From the NCBI GenBank assembly GCA_023135545.1, contig JAGLSY010000077.1:1-7412 (forward strand): a stretch of DNA of 7,412 nucleotides, given 5' to 3'. The position numbers and the translations under genes were made by a program. The DNA comes from Thermoplasmata archaeon (lineage in GTDB: Archaea; Thermoplasmatota; Thermoplasmata; SG8-5; JAGLSY01). This document shows positions 1 through 6,415 of this stretch, one piece after another (position 1 is the stretch's first letter; each line of letters starts with the position of its first letter). The notes beneath the pieces were generated by a model. The model was not told where the DNA came from. It saw only the letters and a program-made list of their open reading frames with translations, and searched no databases.

Positions 1-2
1 TG

Positions 3-3000
3 GATACTGTAAACCCGGGCGGCTCCACCGAAGCCGATATCATCTCAACAGAAATTCCATTGACAGATATCAATCCGGGATGGGGCACCGAACTGAACAT
101 GTGCGACCCACAGAATGCAATAGATTGGGTGAATTATGTTTATACCAACTACCCCGCGGACCGTTATCTATGGGACATGTGGAACCATGGAGGAAGCTGG
201 CTGTACGGCATGTGCTCTGATGACACAGATGGTGATGATTTAACCATGTTGGAGGTAAGATCAATTTATGAAACATTGAGGACAGACAACAACAAGATCA
301 AGCTCTTCGATGTGGCTGGATATGATGAATGTTTGATGTCTGATGTTTCAAATGACTATGACGAAGTGCCTTACATAGATTATATCTGCAACTCGGAGGA
401 CAGCATAGCGGGCGATGGCTGGGAATACAACCTGGTGTTGGAACCTATGGCCGCCAACCCGGACATGGGGGGCGAGGAAGCCGCTTTCCATGTATTCCAG
501 GCCTATGTTGACTTCTACGGGACCAGCGGTGGATTAACGACCATGTCCATCATCAACTCGACAATGTTCTATCTTGATCTTATTCCTGCAGTAAACAGAC
601 TGGCCCAGAAGGGAATTCATGATATTACGGCCAACAGGGCAGCACTCCAAACAGCGGCGAACAATGCAGAGGACTGGCAGGGGTATACCTGGCAGAAAGA
701 CCTTATCCATTTTTGCGAGAATATTGTGGCCGGACTGCCAGCCAATGAGATTAGCGCTGCGGCCCAGAATGTAATTAACATAGGCCAGGCATGTCCTCCT
801 GGCACACAGTTCGGTGACCCGGCATGGGACGGCGACAGGGCCATCATAATTCATAATCAAAATTTTAATGAAAATGGAATTACCATTTATGCGGCTAGTC
901 CACCTTATGATAACCTCTATGACACAATGACCTTCACAGATACCAATTGGGAGGAATTCTATCAGGTGCTCTGGGGCTCGGACGCAGACCAGCCAAATAC
1001 CGAGCCAACGGTCATAATTGGCTCGCCGTCTGATGGAAGCTTTGTTACCATTGACACAACCGTGGTCGTATCGGGAACTGCGAACGACCCCGATGGAACC
1101 GTTCAGGGTGTAGAAGTTGCCATTGATACGGAGCACTGGCTTCCTGCAGCAGGCACAAATGCCTGGATATTCAACTGGGACAACACAGGCTGGGAGCCGG
1201 GCTGGCACTACATTTCAGCCAGGTCCTATGACGGCCAGGATTACAGTGATCTGGATACCATTACGGTTGAGATAATTATCGACCCAGATATGCCGGACCT
1301 GACACTATGGACGGCTGATATCGGCTTTGATAACCCTACACCCAACGAGGGCGACATGGTTAACATCGACGCAACTGTCTATAATGTCGGAACTGTGGAC
1401 TCTGCCGTCGGAGTGGAAATCGGCTTCTACGATGGCCCCCAGATAGACGGCGACCTCATCGGAGTAGTCAGCGCATCTCCGGGCACGATACCTGCTGGAA
1501 ACAGCTCAGGCTGGGGACAGGTTGCCTGGGACACCTCTTTGGAGGCTGGCTTCCATGATATCTATGTTGTGGCAGACCCCAATCACACAGTACCTGAACT
1601 GACTGATGCAAATAACACGGCCGTCAGGCCGATTACCGTAGCCGGCTACAATATCGATGTGGACTGTTTGGTAAATACCAGCACTGTGCAGGCTGGCTTC
1701 AATTATGTTTATCAGATTAACATAACAAATACAGGCACCATGGCCGATACTTTCAATCTTGTTTTGAACAACCCTGCTGGATGGAATACTATTTTATCAG
1801 ATAGCTCGGTTACATTGAATTCACTTGACTGGCAGATCGTGACAGTGACAGTAGAAGCACCTCCGACGGCCCTTCCAACCGAGTTTGCGGTGGTAGATGT
1901 CATCGGAACATCCCAGGGCAACCCGGCTATAACAGACAGCGTGGAGACCGTGACAACAGTGATGCCAGGGATAATTCTGATCAATGACGGCAACGCGGGC
2001 ATAGCAAATTACAGAACGGCGCTGGACAACAACGGCTATGATTATGATGAGGGGACAGTCACTACCGATATTTCACCATACCAGATTGTCATATGGGCAA
2101 CTGATGGAATGGACCCCATCACTGAACCTGCCGAAGAAGACAAAATTGCGGCCTTCCTTGACACTGGTGGCTCTGTTTACATAAACGGTGAGGATATTGG
2201 CTATGATATTGGGATTTCGAATGTCGGGGAATCCGCAGGCTTCTATCGGGATTACCTTCATGCGGACTATATCGCTGATGACTCCAATGGCCTCAGCGTT
2301 GATGGTATTCCCGGAGACCCCATAACTGACGGGATTTCTGGTTTCACCATTACCGGTAGTTTCCCTTCCAGTATTGTACCATATGATGCAAACGCCTCGC
2401 AGATTTTCTACTATGATTCGCCAGGAGGCGCAGGGATAAAGGTAGACACTGGCAGTTACCGTCTGGTCTATATTGCCTGCGAATATTTTGAGGGAGCTGA
2501 TTTACAGGCAAATAAAGATCTGCTCATGGACAGGATAATTCAATGGCTGAACACCGATAAACCGCCAATCGTAACGGTGACGAATCCGAATGCACAGGAT
2601 ACGATACAGAGCGGAATCATTGACATAACATGGATGGCCAGCGATGACATAGGACTGGCTGTTGACCCGATTTACATTGACTACTCGGATGATGGAGGAG
2701 ATACATGGGACGGCCTGGTATCCGCCCTTCCGAATACTGGCAGTTATCTGTGGGATACAACGGTCCATCCAGATGGTGTGGAATACCTCATACAGATATG
2801 GGCAGGAGACAGCATTGGTCAGTGGTCAGAGGATACTTCAGACTACCTCTTCTCGGTGGACAACATACCCAATGACAGATGGCATCTGCAGATTCAGAGC
2901 TCGGAACCAGGATATCTGGACCTTGACATGAAGCCGGCTGAGGATGCCTTTCAGGAGCTGGGTGCGGACATAACCGGCATAGGCCAGTTCCGGATCGGGG

Positions 3001-4859
3001 CCACAACATGGCTTAGCGATCCGATGACCGAAGATGTTTCAATATCTGGCACCTGGAATTTCCAGATCTATGGAATGGTGGACAACCCTTCGGCAGATGG
3101 AAATCTGTATGCCAGAGTTTACAGCTATGATGGTGTTGGCCTTACACCGCTCTTCGACTCAGCAAATGACGAGGAAGACGTTGGCTCCTTCATCGGTGTT
3201 TATCATCCCTTTATCTGGAGCCACAGTGCGCCGGCCTCCATAGTAACGACCGGCGACTCCATTGCAGTCGAAATATGGCTGGATGCCAGTGCCGGAAGCG
3301 GTCCGGCCCCGGGTCCAAACCTCGCAACAGCTGATATTGCAGTAACCGGCACGGTTTCCGGCGACTACACAGATACCATGAGCCAGAATGACGGATATGA
3401 GAGTATTGCCGAAATTTCCGGTCCGGTTGACATAACACTTCTCTTTGAAGATTTTGAAGAGGGAGGCGCTCTGCCTACTGACTGGGATAATACTGATTTC
3501 GATGCGGGTGGTGGAAATGCCGCCGAAGCATGGTGGCATACTACAACCGCAACAGAATATTCAATATCCGGAGCTGGGGATTATGCGATGGTAAGCGATT
3601 CGGACAACACCGGAAGCGGATACGACATGTGGGCCTGGTTAAAAACACCAACTTTCGATTCTTCAGGATACACTACTGTAACACTTGAATTTGAACACAA
3701 CTACGATTGGTTTGGAGAAATAGACCCGGAGGGAGTCTATGTATATGTTGCATCGGACGGCAGTGTTGATGCAGGCGATACCGAAGTGTACTATCATGTT
3801 GGTTCCGATACATCTGGCATTCTGCAGTTGGATATAACGGCAGCGTGTGGCGGCAGCTCTAATGTCCAAATCGGTTGGTATTACGATGCGAACTTCGATT
3901 ATTACTGGGCTATAGACGATGTATTCGTTTACAGCTCGGTGAGTACAAGTATTATGGAACACAAATGGACCATCGATGTGCCAGCTGGTATGAATCCCTA
4001 CACCTTCTACCTTGATGCCTACAGAACTCCAAATGCAGAAGGTGATGACTTTGTATTTGCCTATTCCACGGACAACAACACCTTCATAGATATGCTCACG
4101 GTGAGTGCAGGCTCGGACACAGATACATACCAGTCTTTCGTATTGCCATCCCTTTCCGGAATAGTTTACATAAGAGCAATGGACACCGACAGAGGAAGTG
4201 GCAACACCAATTCCGACACGCTGTATATCGACCACATGTACATTGAGTCCATGGTGCCCTCGCCCCGCTTCTACATGGCATATGATTACGGTGATGCACA
4301 AAGCTATATCGAGCCAGCATTGTCCGGCAGTTCTCCACCCGCCACATTCGATGTACCTGTTGCCCTGGGATGGAACTTCATCTCCGACCCCCTCATACCC
4401 GGCGACACATCCATTCCCACCATCTTCACGGATCTGGACGGGAACACCACCTGGACCATGCTGAAACATTATGATGGTGCAGACCTGGCAGACCACTGGA
4501 AGACATATAACCCGACCTATCCCGGAACACCGGACCTTAACAATGCGGACGAGACCATGGGCGTCTGGATATATGTGGATGCGGTTGGCGACGGCATCAT
4601 CAGGCTGGAGGGGTCTAACCCATCGGCAACCACCATCAATCTAGTGGCCGGCTGGAACATGGTCGGTTTCCCATCCCAAGTGGAGGGTTACACGGTGGGA
4701 GACCTGAAGACGGAATCTGGAGGACTGGTAACCAGAGTTGATAGGTACAACGATGCCGCGGCATATGACATCGAGATCATGCCAGATGGTGACATGTTCC
4801 TCAGGGGAGATGCCTATTGGGTTTACTCCACAGGCGCCTATGCTTGGGTAATACCGTAA
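3..4859 (+). CDS. Secreted multidomain clostripain-family (C11) cysteine protease, 5' end outside the window
   Basis: The frame is open to the left edge, so the start and any signal peptide are missing. The TTG at 60 is only an in-frame Leu codon. Counting that codon as residue 1, residues 1-310 form most of a peptidase C11 domain. WNHGG carries the dyad His43 and DECLM carries Cys91, with Asp89 at the position that binds basic P1 side chains in the family. Further modules are an Ig-like domain (315-406), CARDB (412-527), a NEW3-like sandwich (528-634), a ThuA/amidotransferase-like alpha/beta domain (635-831), an FnIII/Ig-like domain (833-935), an unassigned beta region (936-1120), a MAM/cleaved-adhesin jelly roll (1122-1294), a carbohydrate-binding-like sandwich with a DTDRGSGN motif (1295-1398), and two GWN repeats (1427-1599). 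There is no C-terminal membrane helix or sorting motif. It probably acts outside the cell in proteolysis or surface binding. The protease family call is firm; the accessory domain names are fold-level guesses. Confidence 0.88.
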   Translation, partial: DTVNPGGSTEADIISTEIPLTDINPGWGTELNMCDPQNAIDWVNYVYTNYPADRYLWDMWNHGGSWLYGMCSDDTDGDDLTMLEVRSIYETLRTDNNKIKLFDVAGYDECLMSDVSNDYDEVPYIDYICNSEDSIAGDGWEYNLVLEPMAANPDMGGEEAAFHVFQAYVDFYGTSGGLTTMSIINSTMFYLDLIPAVNRLAQKGIHDITANRAALQTAANNAEDWQGYTWQKDLIHFCENIVAGLPANEISAAAQNVINIGQACPPGTQFGDPAWDGDRAIIIHNQNFNENGITIYAASPPYDNLYDTMTFTDTNWEEFYQVLWGSDADQPNTEPTVIIGSPSDGSFVTIDTTVVVSGTANDPDGTVQGVEVAIDTEHWLPAAGTNAWIFNWDNTGWEPGWHYISARSYDGQDYSDLDTITVEIIIDPDMPDLTLWTADIGFDNPTPNEGDMVNIDATVYNVGTVDSAVGVEIGFYDGPQIDGDLIGVVSASPGTIPAGNSSGWGQVAWDTSLEAGFHDIYVVADPNHTVPELTDANNTAVRPITVAGYNIDVDCLVNTSTVQAGFNYVYQINITNTGTMADTFNLVLNNPAGWNTILSDSSVTLNSLDWQIVTVTVEAPPTALPTEFAVVDVIGTSQGNPAITDSVETVTTVMPGIILINDGNAGIANYRTALDNNGYDYDEGTVTTDISPYQIVIWATDGMDPITEPAEEDKIAAFLDTGGSVYINGEDIGYDIGISNVGESAGFYRDYLHADYIADDSNGLSVDGIPGDPITDGISGFTITGSFPSSIVPYDANASQIFYYDSPGGAGIKVDTGSYRLVYIACEYFEGADLQANKDLLMDRIIQWLNTDKPPIVTVTNPNAQDTIQSGIIDITWMASDDIGLAVDPIYIDYSDDGGDTWDGLVSALPNTGSYLWDTTVHPDGVEYLIQIWAGDSIGQWSEDTSDYLFSVDNIPNDRWHLQIQSSEPGYLDLDMKPAEDAFQELGADITGIGQFRIGATTWLSDPMTEDVSISGTWNFQIYGMVDNPSADGNLYARVYSYDGVGLTPLFDSANDEEDVGSFIGVYHPFIWSHSAPASIVTTGDSIAVEIWLDASAGSGPAPGPNLATADIAVTGTVSGDYTDTMSQNDGYESIAEISGPVDITLLFEDFEEGGALPTDWDNTDFDAGGGNAAEAWWHTTTATEYSISGAGDYAMVSDSDNTGSGYDMWAWLKTPTFDSSGYTTVTLEFEHNYDWFGEIDPEGVYVYVASDGSVDAGDTEVYYHVGSDTSGILQLDITAACGGSSNVQIGWYYDANFDYYWAIDDVFVYSSVSTSIMEHKWTIDVPAGMNPYTFYLDAYRTPNAEGDDFVFAYSTDNNTFIDMLTVSAGSDTDTYQSFVLPSLSGIVYIRAMDTDRGSGNTNSDTLYIDHMYIESMVPSPRFYMAYDYGDAQSYIEPALSGSSPPATFDVPVALGWNFISDPLIPGDTSIPTIFTDLDGNTTWTMLKHYDGADLADHWKTYNPTYPGTPDLNNADETMGVWIYVDAVGDGIIRLEGSNPSATTINLVAGWNMVGFPSQVEGYTVGDLKTESGGLVTRVDRYNDAAAYDIEIMPDGDMFLRGDAYWVYSTGAYAWVIP
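4362..4856 (+). repeat. Tandem GWN modules forming the C-terminus of the protease
   Basis: Two related segments end the protein. The first has LGWNFISDP and later a GVWIYV strand. The second has AGWNMVGFP and later an AYWVYS strand. Each is about 80-90 residues, and the GWN codons start at 4368 and 4650. Repeats of the type Leu-x-x-Gly-Trp-Asn-hydrophobic-x-x-x-Pro occur at the C-termini of large secreted archaeal and bacterial proteins. Because no transmembrane segment follows, this module may be what holds the protein to the cell surface or to a polysaccharide; that role is inferred. Confidence 0.6.
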
Positions 4860-4875
4860 GCAAGTGAAGAAAAGC

Positions 4876-4918
4876 GTAAACTTCCAGGTCCGAAGCTGAA
4901 TATCAAATCCTTTAGGGC
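4876..4918 (+). repeat. Intergenic direct repeat, copy A
   Basis: This 43-base copy begins 17 bases after the protease stop codon. It matches copy B (5043-5085) at 39 of 43 positions, and all four differences are transitions. The last 20 bases are identical in both copies. The inverted-repeat arms that are perfect in copy B are degenerate here (caggtcc against gggctct), so a strong hairpin is not conserved. Its role is unknown: a transcript-end signal, a protein-binding site or a remnant of a small repeat element are all possible. Confidence 0.8.
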
Positions 4919-4996
4919 TCTCAGATTGTCAATGGTAAGCTGTGGATACATTCAAAGAGCAGGCCGCCGTAAGCCCATCAAGAACATTTGATTGGT

Positions 4997-5017
4997 CGCG
5001 GCGATTATACCGCCGCG
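4997..5017 (+). other. Compact GC-rich hairpin
   Basis: A perfect 7-base stem, cgcggcg paired with cgccgcg, encloses the 7-base loop attatac. It lies between the two direct repeats. No T-run follows closely on the + strand, so it is not a canonical intrinsic terminator. It could be a structured RNA element, a transcript-end stabiliser or a palindromic operator. Confidence 0.55.
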
Positions 5018-5042
5018 CGATTGGGTTTATGGCCCATGGAAT

Positions 5043-5085
5043 GTAAACTTCCAGGCCCGAGACTAAATATCAAATCCTTTAGGGC
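5043..5085 (+). repeat. Intergenic direct repeat, copy B
   Basis: This is the second 43-base copy, offset 167 bases from copy A, ending 8 bases before the TATA-like box of the coiled-coil gene. It overlaps a perfect 7-base inverted repeat, caggccc at 5052-5058 and gggcctg at 5082-5088, separated by 23 AT-rich bases. Its position just upstream of a promoter makes it a candidate regulator-binding site, but copy A has no equivalent promoter beside it. Confidence 0.8.
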
Positions 5086-5088
5086 CTG
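5052..5088 (+). promoter_or_regulatory. Inverted repeat upstream of promoter, possible operator
   Basis: The arms caggccc and gggcctg are exact reverse complements. The 23-base spacing puts their centres about 30 bases apart, close to three helical turns, which would suit a dimeric DNA-binding protein. The arms sit immediately 5' of the TATA-like box at 5093. A transcript-end role for the upstream gene is also possible, since a run of six T residues occurs at 5105-5110, but that run is 16 bases beyond the right arm. Confidence 0.4.
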
Positions 5089-5092
5089 ATAG

Positions 5093-5098
5093 TTTATA
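5093..5098 (+). promoter_or_regulatory. Archaeal TATA-like box for the coiled-coil gene
   Basis: The hexamer tttata lies 45 bases before the ATG at 5144. Archaeal transcription usually starts about 25 bases downstream of the box centre, which puts the transcript start near 5120 and leaves a leader of about 24 bases. This placement would exclude the TTG at 5114 as a translation start. No other box this well placed was seen in the gap. Confidence 0.45.
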
Positions 5099-5134
5099 CC
5101 AAAGTTTTTTAGGTTGGGGCAGCAATTAAAGGCT

Positions 5135-5138
5135 GGTG
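5135..5138 (+). promoter_or_regulatory. Weak ribosome binding site (ggtg) supporting the ATG at 5144
   Basis: The ggtg core of the archaeal Shine-Dalgarno sequence ends 5 bases before the ATG at 5144. This supports that start over the upstream TTG at 5114 and the internal ATG at 5162. The match is only four bases. Confidence 0.4.
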
Positions 5139-5143
5139 TTATT

Positions 5144-6412
5144 ATGGGTCCCGAGGACGACATGCCGTTGACTGATGAGGATAAAAAGAAGGCGATTGAG
5201 AGCTTCATAGAGGTTTATACCTCGACCTACAGGGATTACCTGGGCAAGAAGGATGTAGACGAGAGGCATCTGCCCCTGGTATACAAGGGCTTTCCCTTTG
5301 TAATAGAGGCCTACCTTCACCCCAACCAGAGCGTTACCGTTATCCTAAAAAAGAGCAACCGCTCCAGGATACTGGTGGTGGATGGGGAATTCGAGGAGGT
5401 GAGGAGCATGTTATCTGAAAGAAATTTCGATTTCATGCAGACCTTCCCGCCTTATACCCAGTGGATAGAGGATGAGGCCGAGCGAATCTCGAAACTGGAT
5501 GCTGACAGAGACCTAGCCGGCTCCCGGCGCCTTGAACTTCTTGGGGGCATTGAGGGCCACATGGATGATATCATGAAGGAATCTAACAACATACTCCAGC
5601 TGAACCCCTGGCTTGACGAGCAATCGAAGGCCCAGACCGAGAAGGTAGAGAGGGCCAGAGCTCTCATTTTGGAACTCTACAGGGAGATGGAGACCGACGA
5701 GAACGAGCGCTTTGCCAGATACGAGAGGGAACTGATGGAGATAGAGGCCTTCGAGAAGATGGAGATAGAAGCCGTGGCCTCGGAGATGGAGATAGAGGTT
5801 GAAACAGTGGTCAGCGAGATAGAAGAACAGTTCGGGGAACTGGAGGGAGAGTTCGAAGAACTCAGAGATGCCCTCAACGATTCCATTGACAATCAGAGGA
5901 AAAAGATGCAGGAGGCCTTGTTAAAAATTGACAATATGGAGTCCACGGCAGGATCGGATGACCTGCTGGATGATATGAAGGAACTGAGGGAAGCAAACCG
6001 CAAAATGAACACCTCTGTTAGAAAATCAGAGAAGGAGATAAGGGATTTGAAGAAGAACCTCACGATTTCCGAAGAAATCAAAGACACGGTGTTCAGGGAC
6101 AGTAAGAGAATCCATAATCTGAACGAGCGGACCACAGACCTGGAGAGCGAGGTGCAAAAGATGGCCTCATACAAGCCGAAGAAGGTGGAGGATGAAATCA
6201 AGGCCGTGGTCAAGAGATTTAATAAGATGGACAGGGACATGAACAAGATGATAAAAAAGGCCGTTGATTTCGAATTCGAAAAAAGGAAGCCGGTTGTCAT
6301 CGAGGAGACACTGCCCCCGCCACCATCTGATTCGGCACCCAAGGGTGCCACCATCAAGAAGACAACCAAAAAGAAGACTACCAAAAAAACAAAGAAGAAG
6401 AAGGCTTCATAG
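5144..6412 (+). CDS. Coiled-coil protein with Lys/Thr-rich C-terminal tail, function unknown
   Basis: I do not recognise this 422-residue protein. From the ATG at 5144, residues 1-115 look like a small mixed alpha/beta domain with the strands LPLVYKGFPFVIEAYL and VTVILKK. Residues 120-380 are almost entirely charged helix with heptad-like patterning, strongly acidic around 165-250 and more basic after 275. A probable break lies at STAGSDD (267-273). A proline hinge (LPPPPSDSAP, 390-399) leads to a tail of Lys and Thr (405-420). There is no signal peptide, membrane segment or Walker motif, so it is probably cytoplasmic and not an SMC-type ATPase. The tail resembles those of histone H1-like nucleoid proteins and suggests nucleic-acid or polyanion binding; this is inference. 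The next gene starts 3 bases after the stop, so the two are probably co-transcribed from the promoter at 5093. TTG 5114 and ATG 5162 are less likely starts. Confidence 0.85.
   Translation: MGPEDDMPLTDEDKKKAIESFIEVYTSTYRDYLGKKDVDERHLPLVYKGFPFVIEAYLHPNQSVTVILKKSNRSRILVVDGEFEEVRSMLSERNFDFMQTFPPYTQWIEDEAERISKLDADRDLAGSRRLELLGGIEGHMDDIMKESNNILQLNPWLDEQSKAQTEKVERARALILELYREMETDENERFARYERELMEIEAFEKMEIEAVASEMEIEVETVVSEIEEQFGELEGEFEELRDALNDSIDNQRKKMQEALLKIDNMESTAGSDDLLDDMKELREANRKMNTSVRKSEKEIRDLKKNLTISEEIKDTVFRDSKRIHNLNERTTDLESEVQKMASYKPKKVEDEIKAVVKRFNKMDRDMNKMIKKAVDFEFEKRKPVVIEETLPPPPSDSAPKGATIKKTTKKKTTKKTKKKKAS
5734..5798 (+). repeat. Short internal repeat encoding MEIE units
   Basis: The 14-base unit gatggagatagagg occurs at 5734-5747, 5758-5771 (one mismatch) and 5785-5798. 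Spacings are 24 and 27 bases, so the reading frame is kept. It encodes repeated Met-Glu-Ile-Glu units in the acidic part of the coiled coil and looks like local duplication inside a helix. Confidence 0.65.
6346..6406 (+). repeat. A-rich low-complexity tract encoding the Lys/Thr tail
   Basis: This stretch consists largely of AAG, AAA and ACC/ACA/ACT codons and includes a run of seven A residues at 6383-6389. It encodes a tail with repeated KKTT units. Such tracts vary in length between relatives and can slip in replication or sequencing, but the frame here continues cleanly to the TAG at 6410. Confidence 0.65.
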
Positions 6413-6415
6413 ACC

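Noticed and set aside
60..62. TTG codon as the start of the protease gene
   Set aside because: The same frame is open from position 3 and its 19 upstream residues run smoothly into a C11 domain that is already missing its N-terminal part, so this is an internal Leu codon.
534..1208. 224-residue open frame on the minus strand
   Set aside because: It lies wholly antisense to the recognised protease domain, has no family-like motif and no promoter or ribosome site of note.
3663..4496. 277-residue open frame on the minus strand
   Set aside because: It is antisense to well-patterned jelly-roll and GWN modules of the protease, and its Cys/Val/Ile-rich composition looks like a frame shadow.
5105..5110. 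Run of six T residues as an intrinsic terminator for the protease gene
   Set aside because: It is 16 bases past the nearest stem and lies between the TATA-like box and the predicted transcript start of the next gene, so it is more likely promoter spacer; a terminator role is not excluded.
5114..5116. TTG as start of the coiled-coil gene
   Set aside because: It lies about where transcription should begin from the TATA-like box at 5093, and the ATG at 5144 has a ggtg ribosome core at good spacing.
4860..5143. A tRNA or CRISPR array in the intergenic gap
   Set aside because: There are only two diverged repeat copies with a 124-base gap, which does not fit CRISPR spacing, and no T-loop or cloverleaf pattern was seen.
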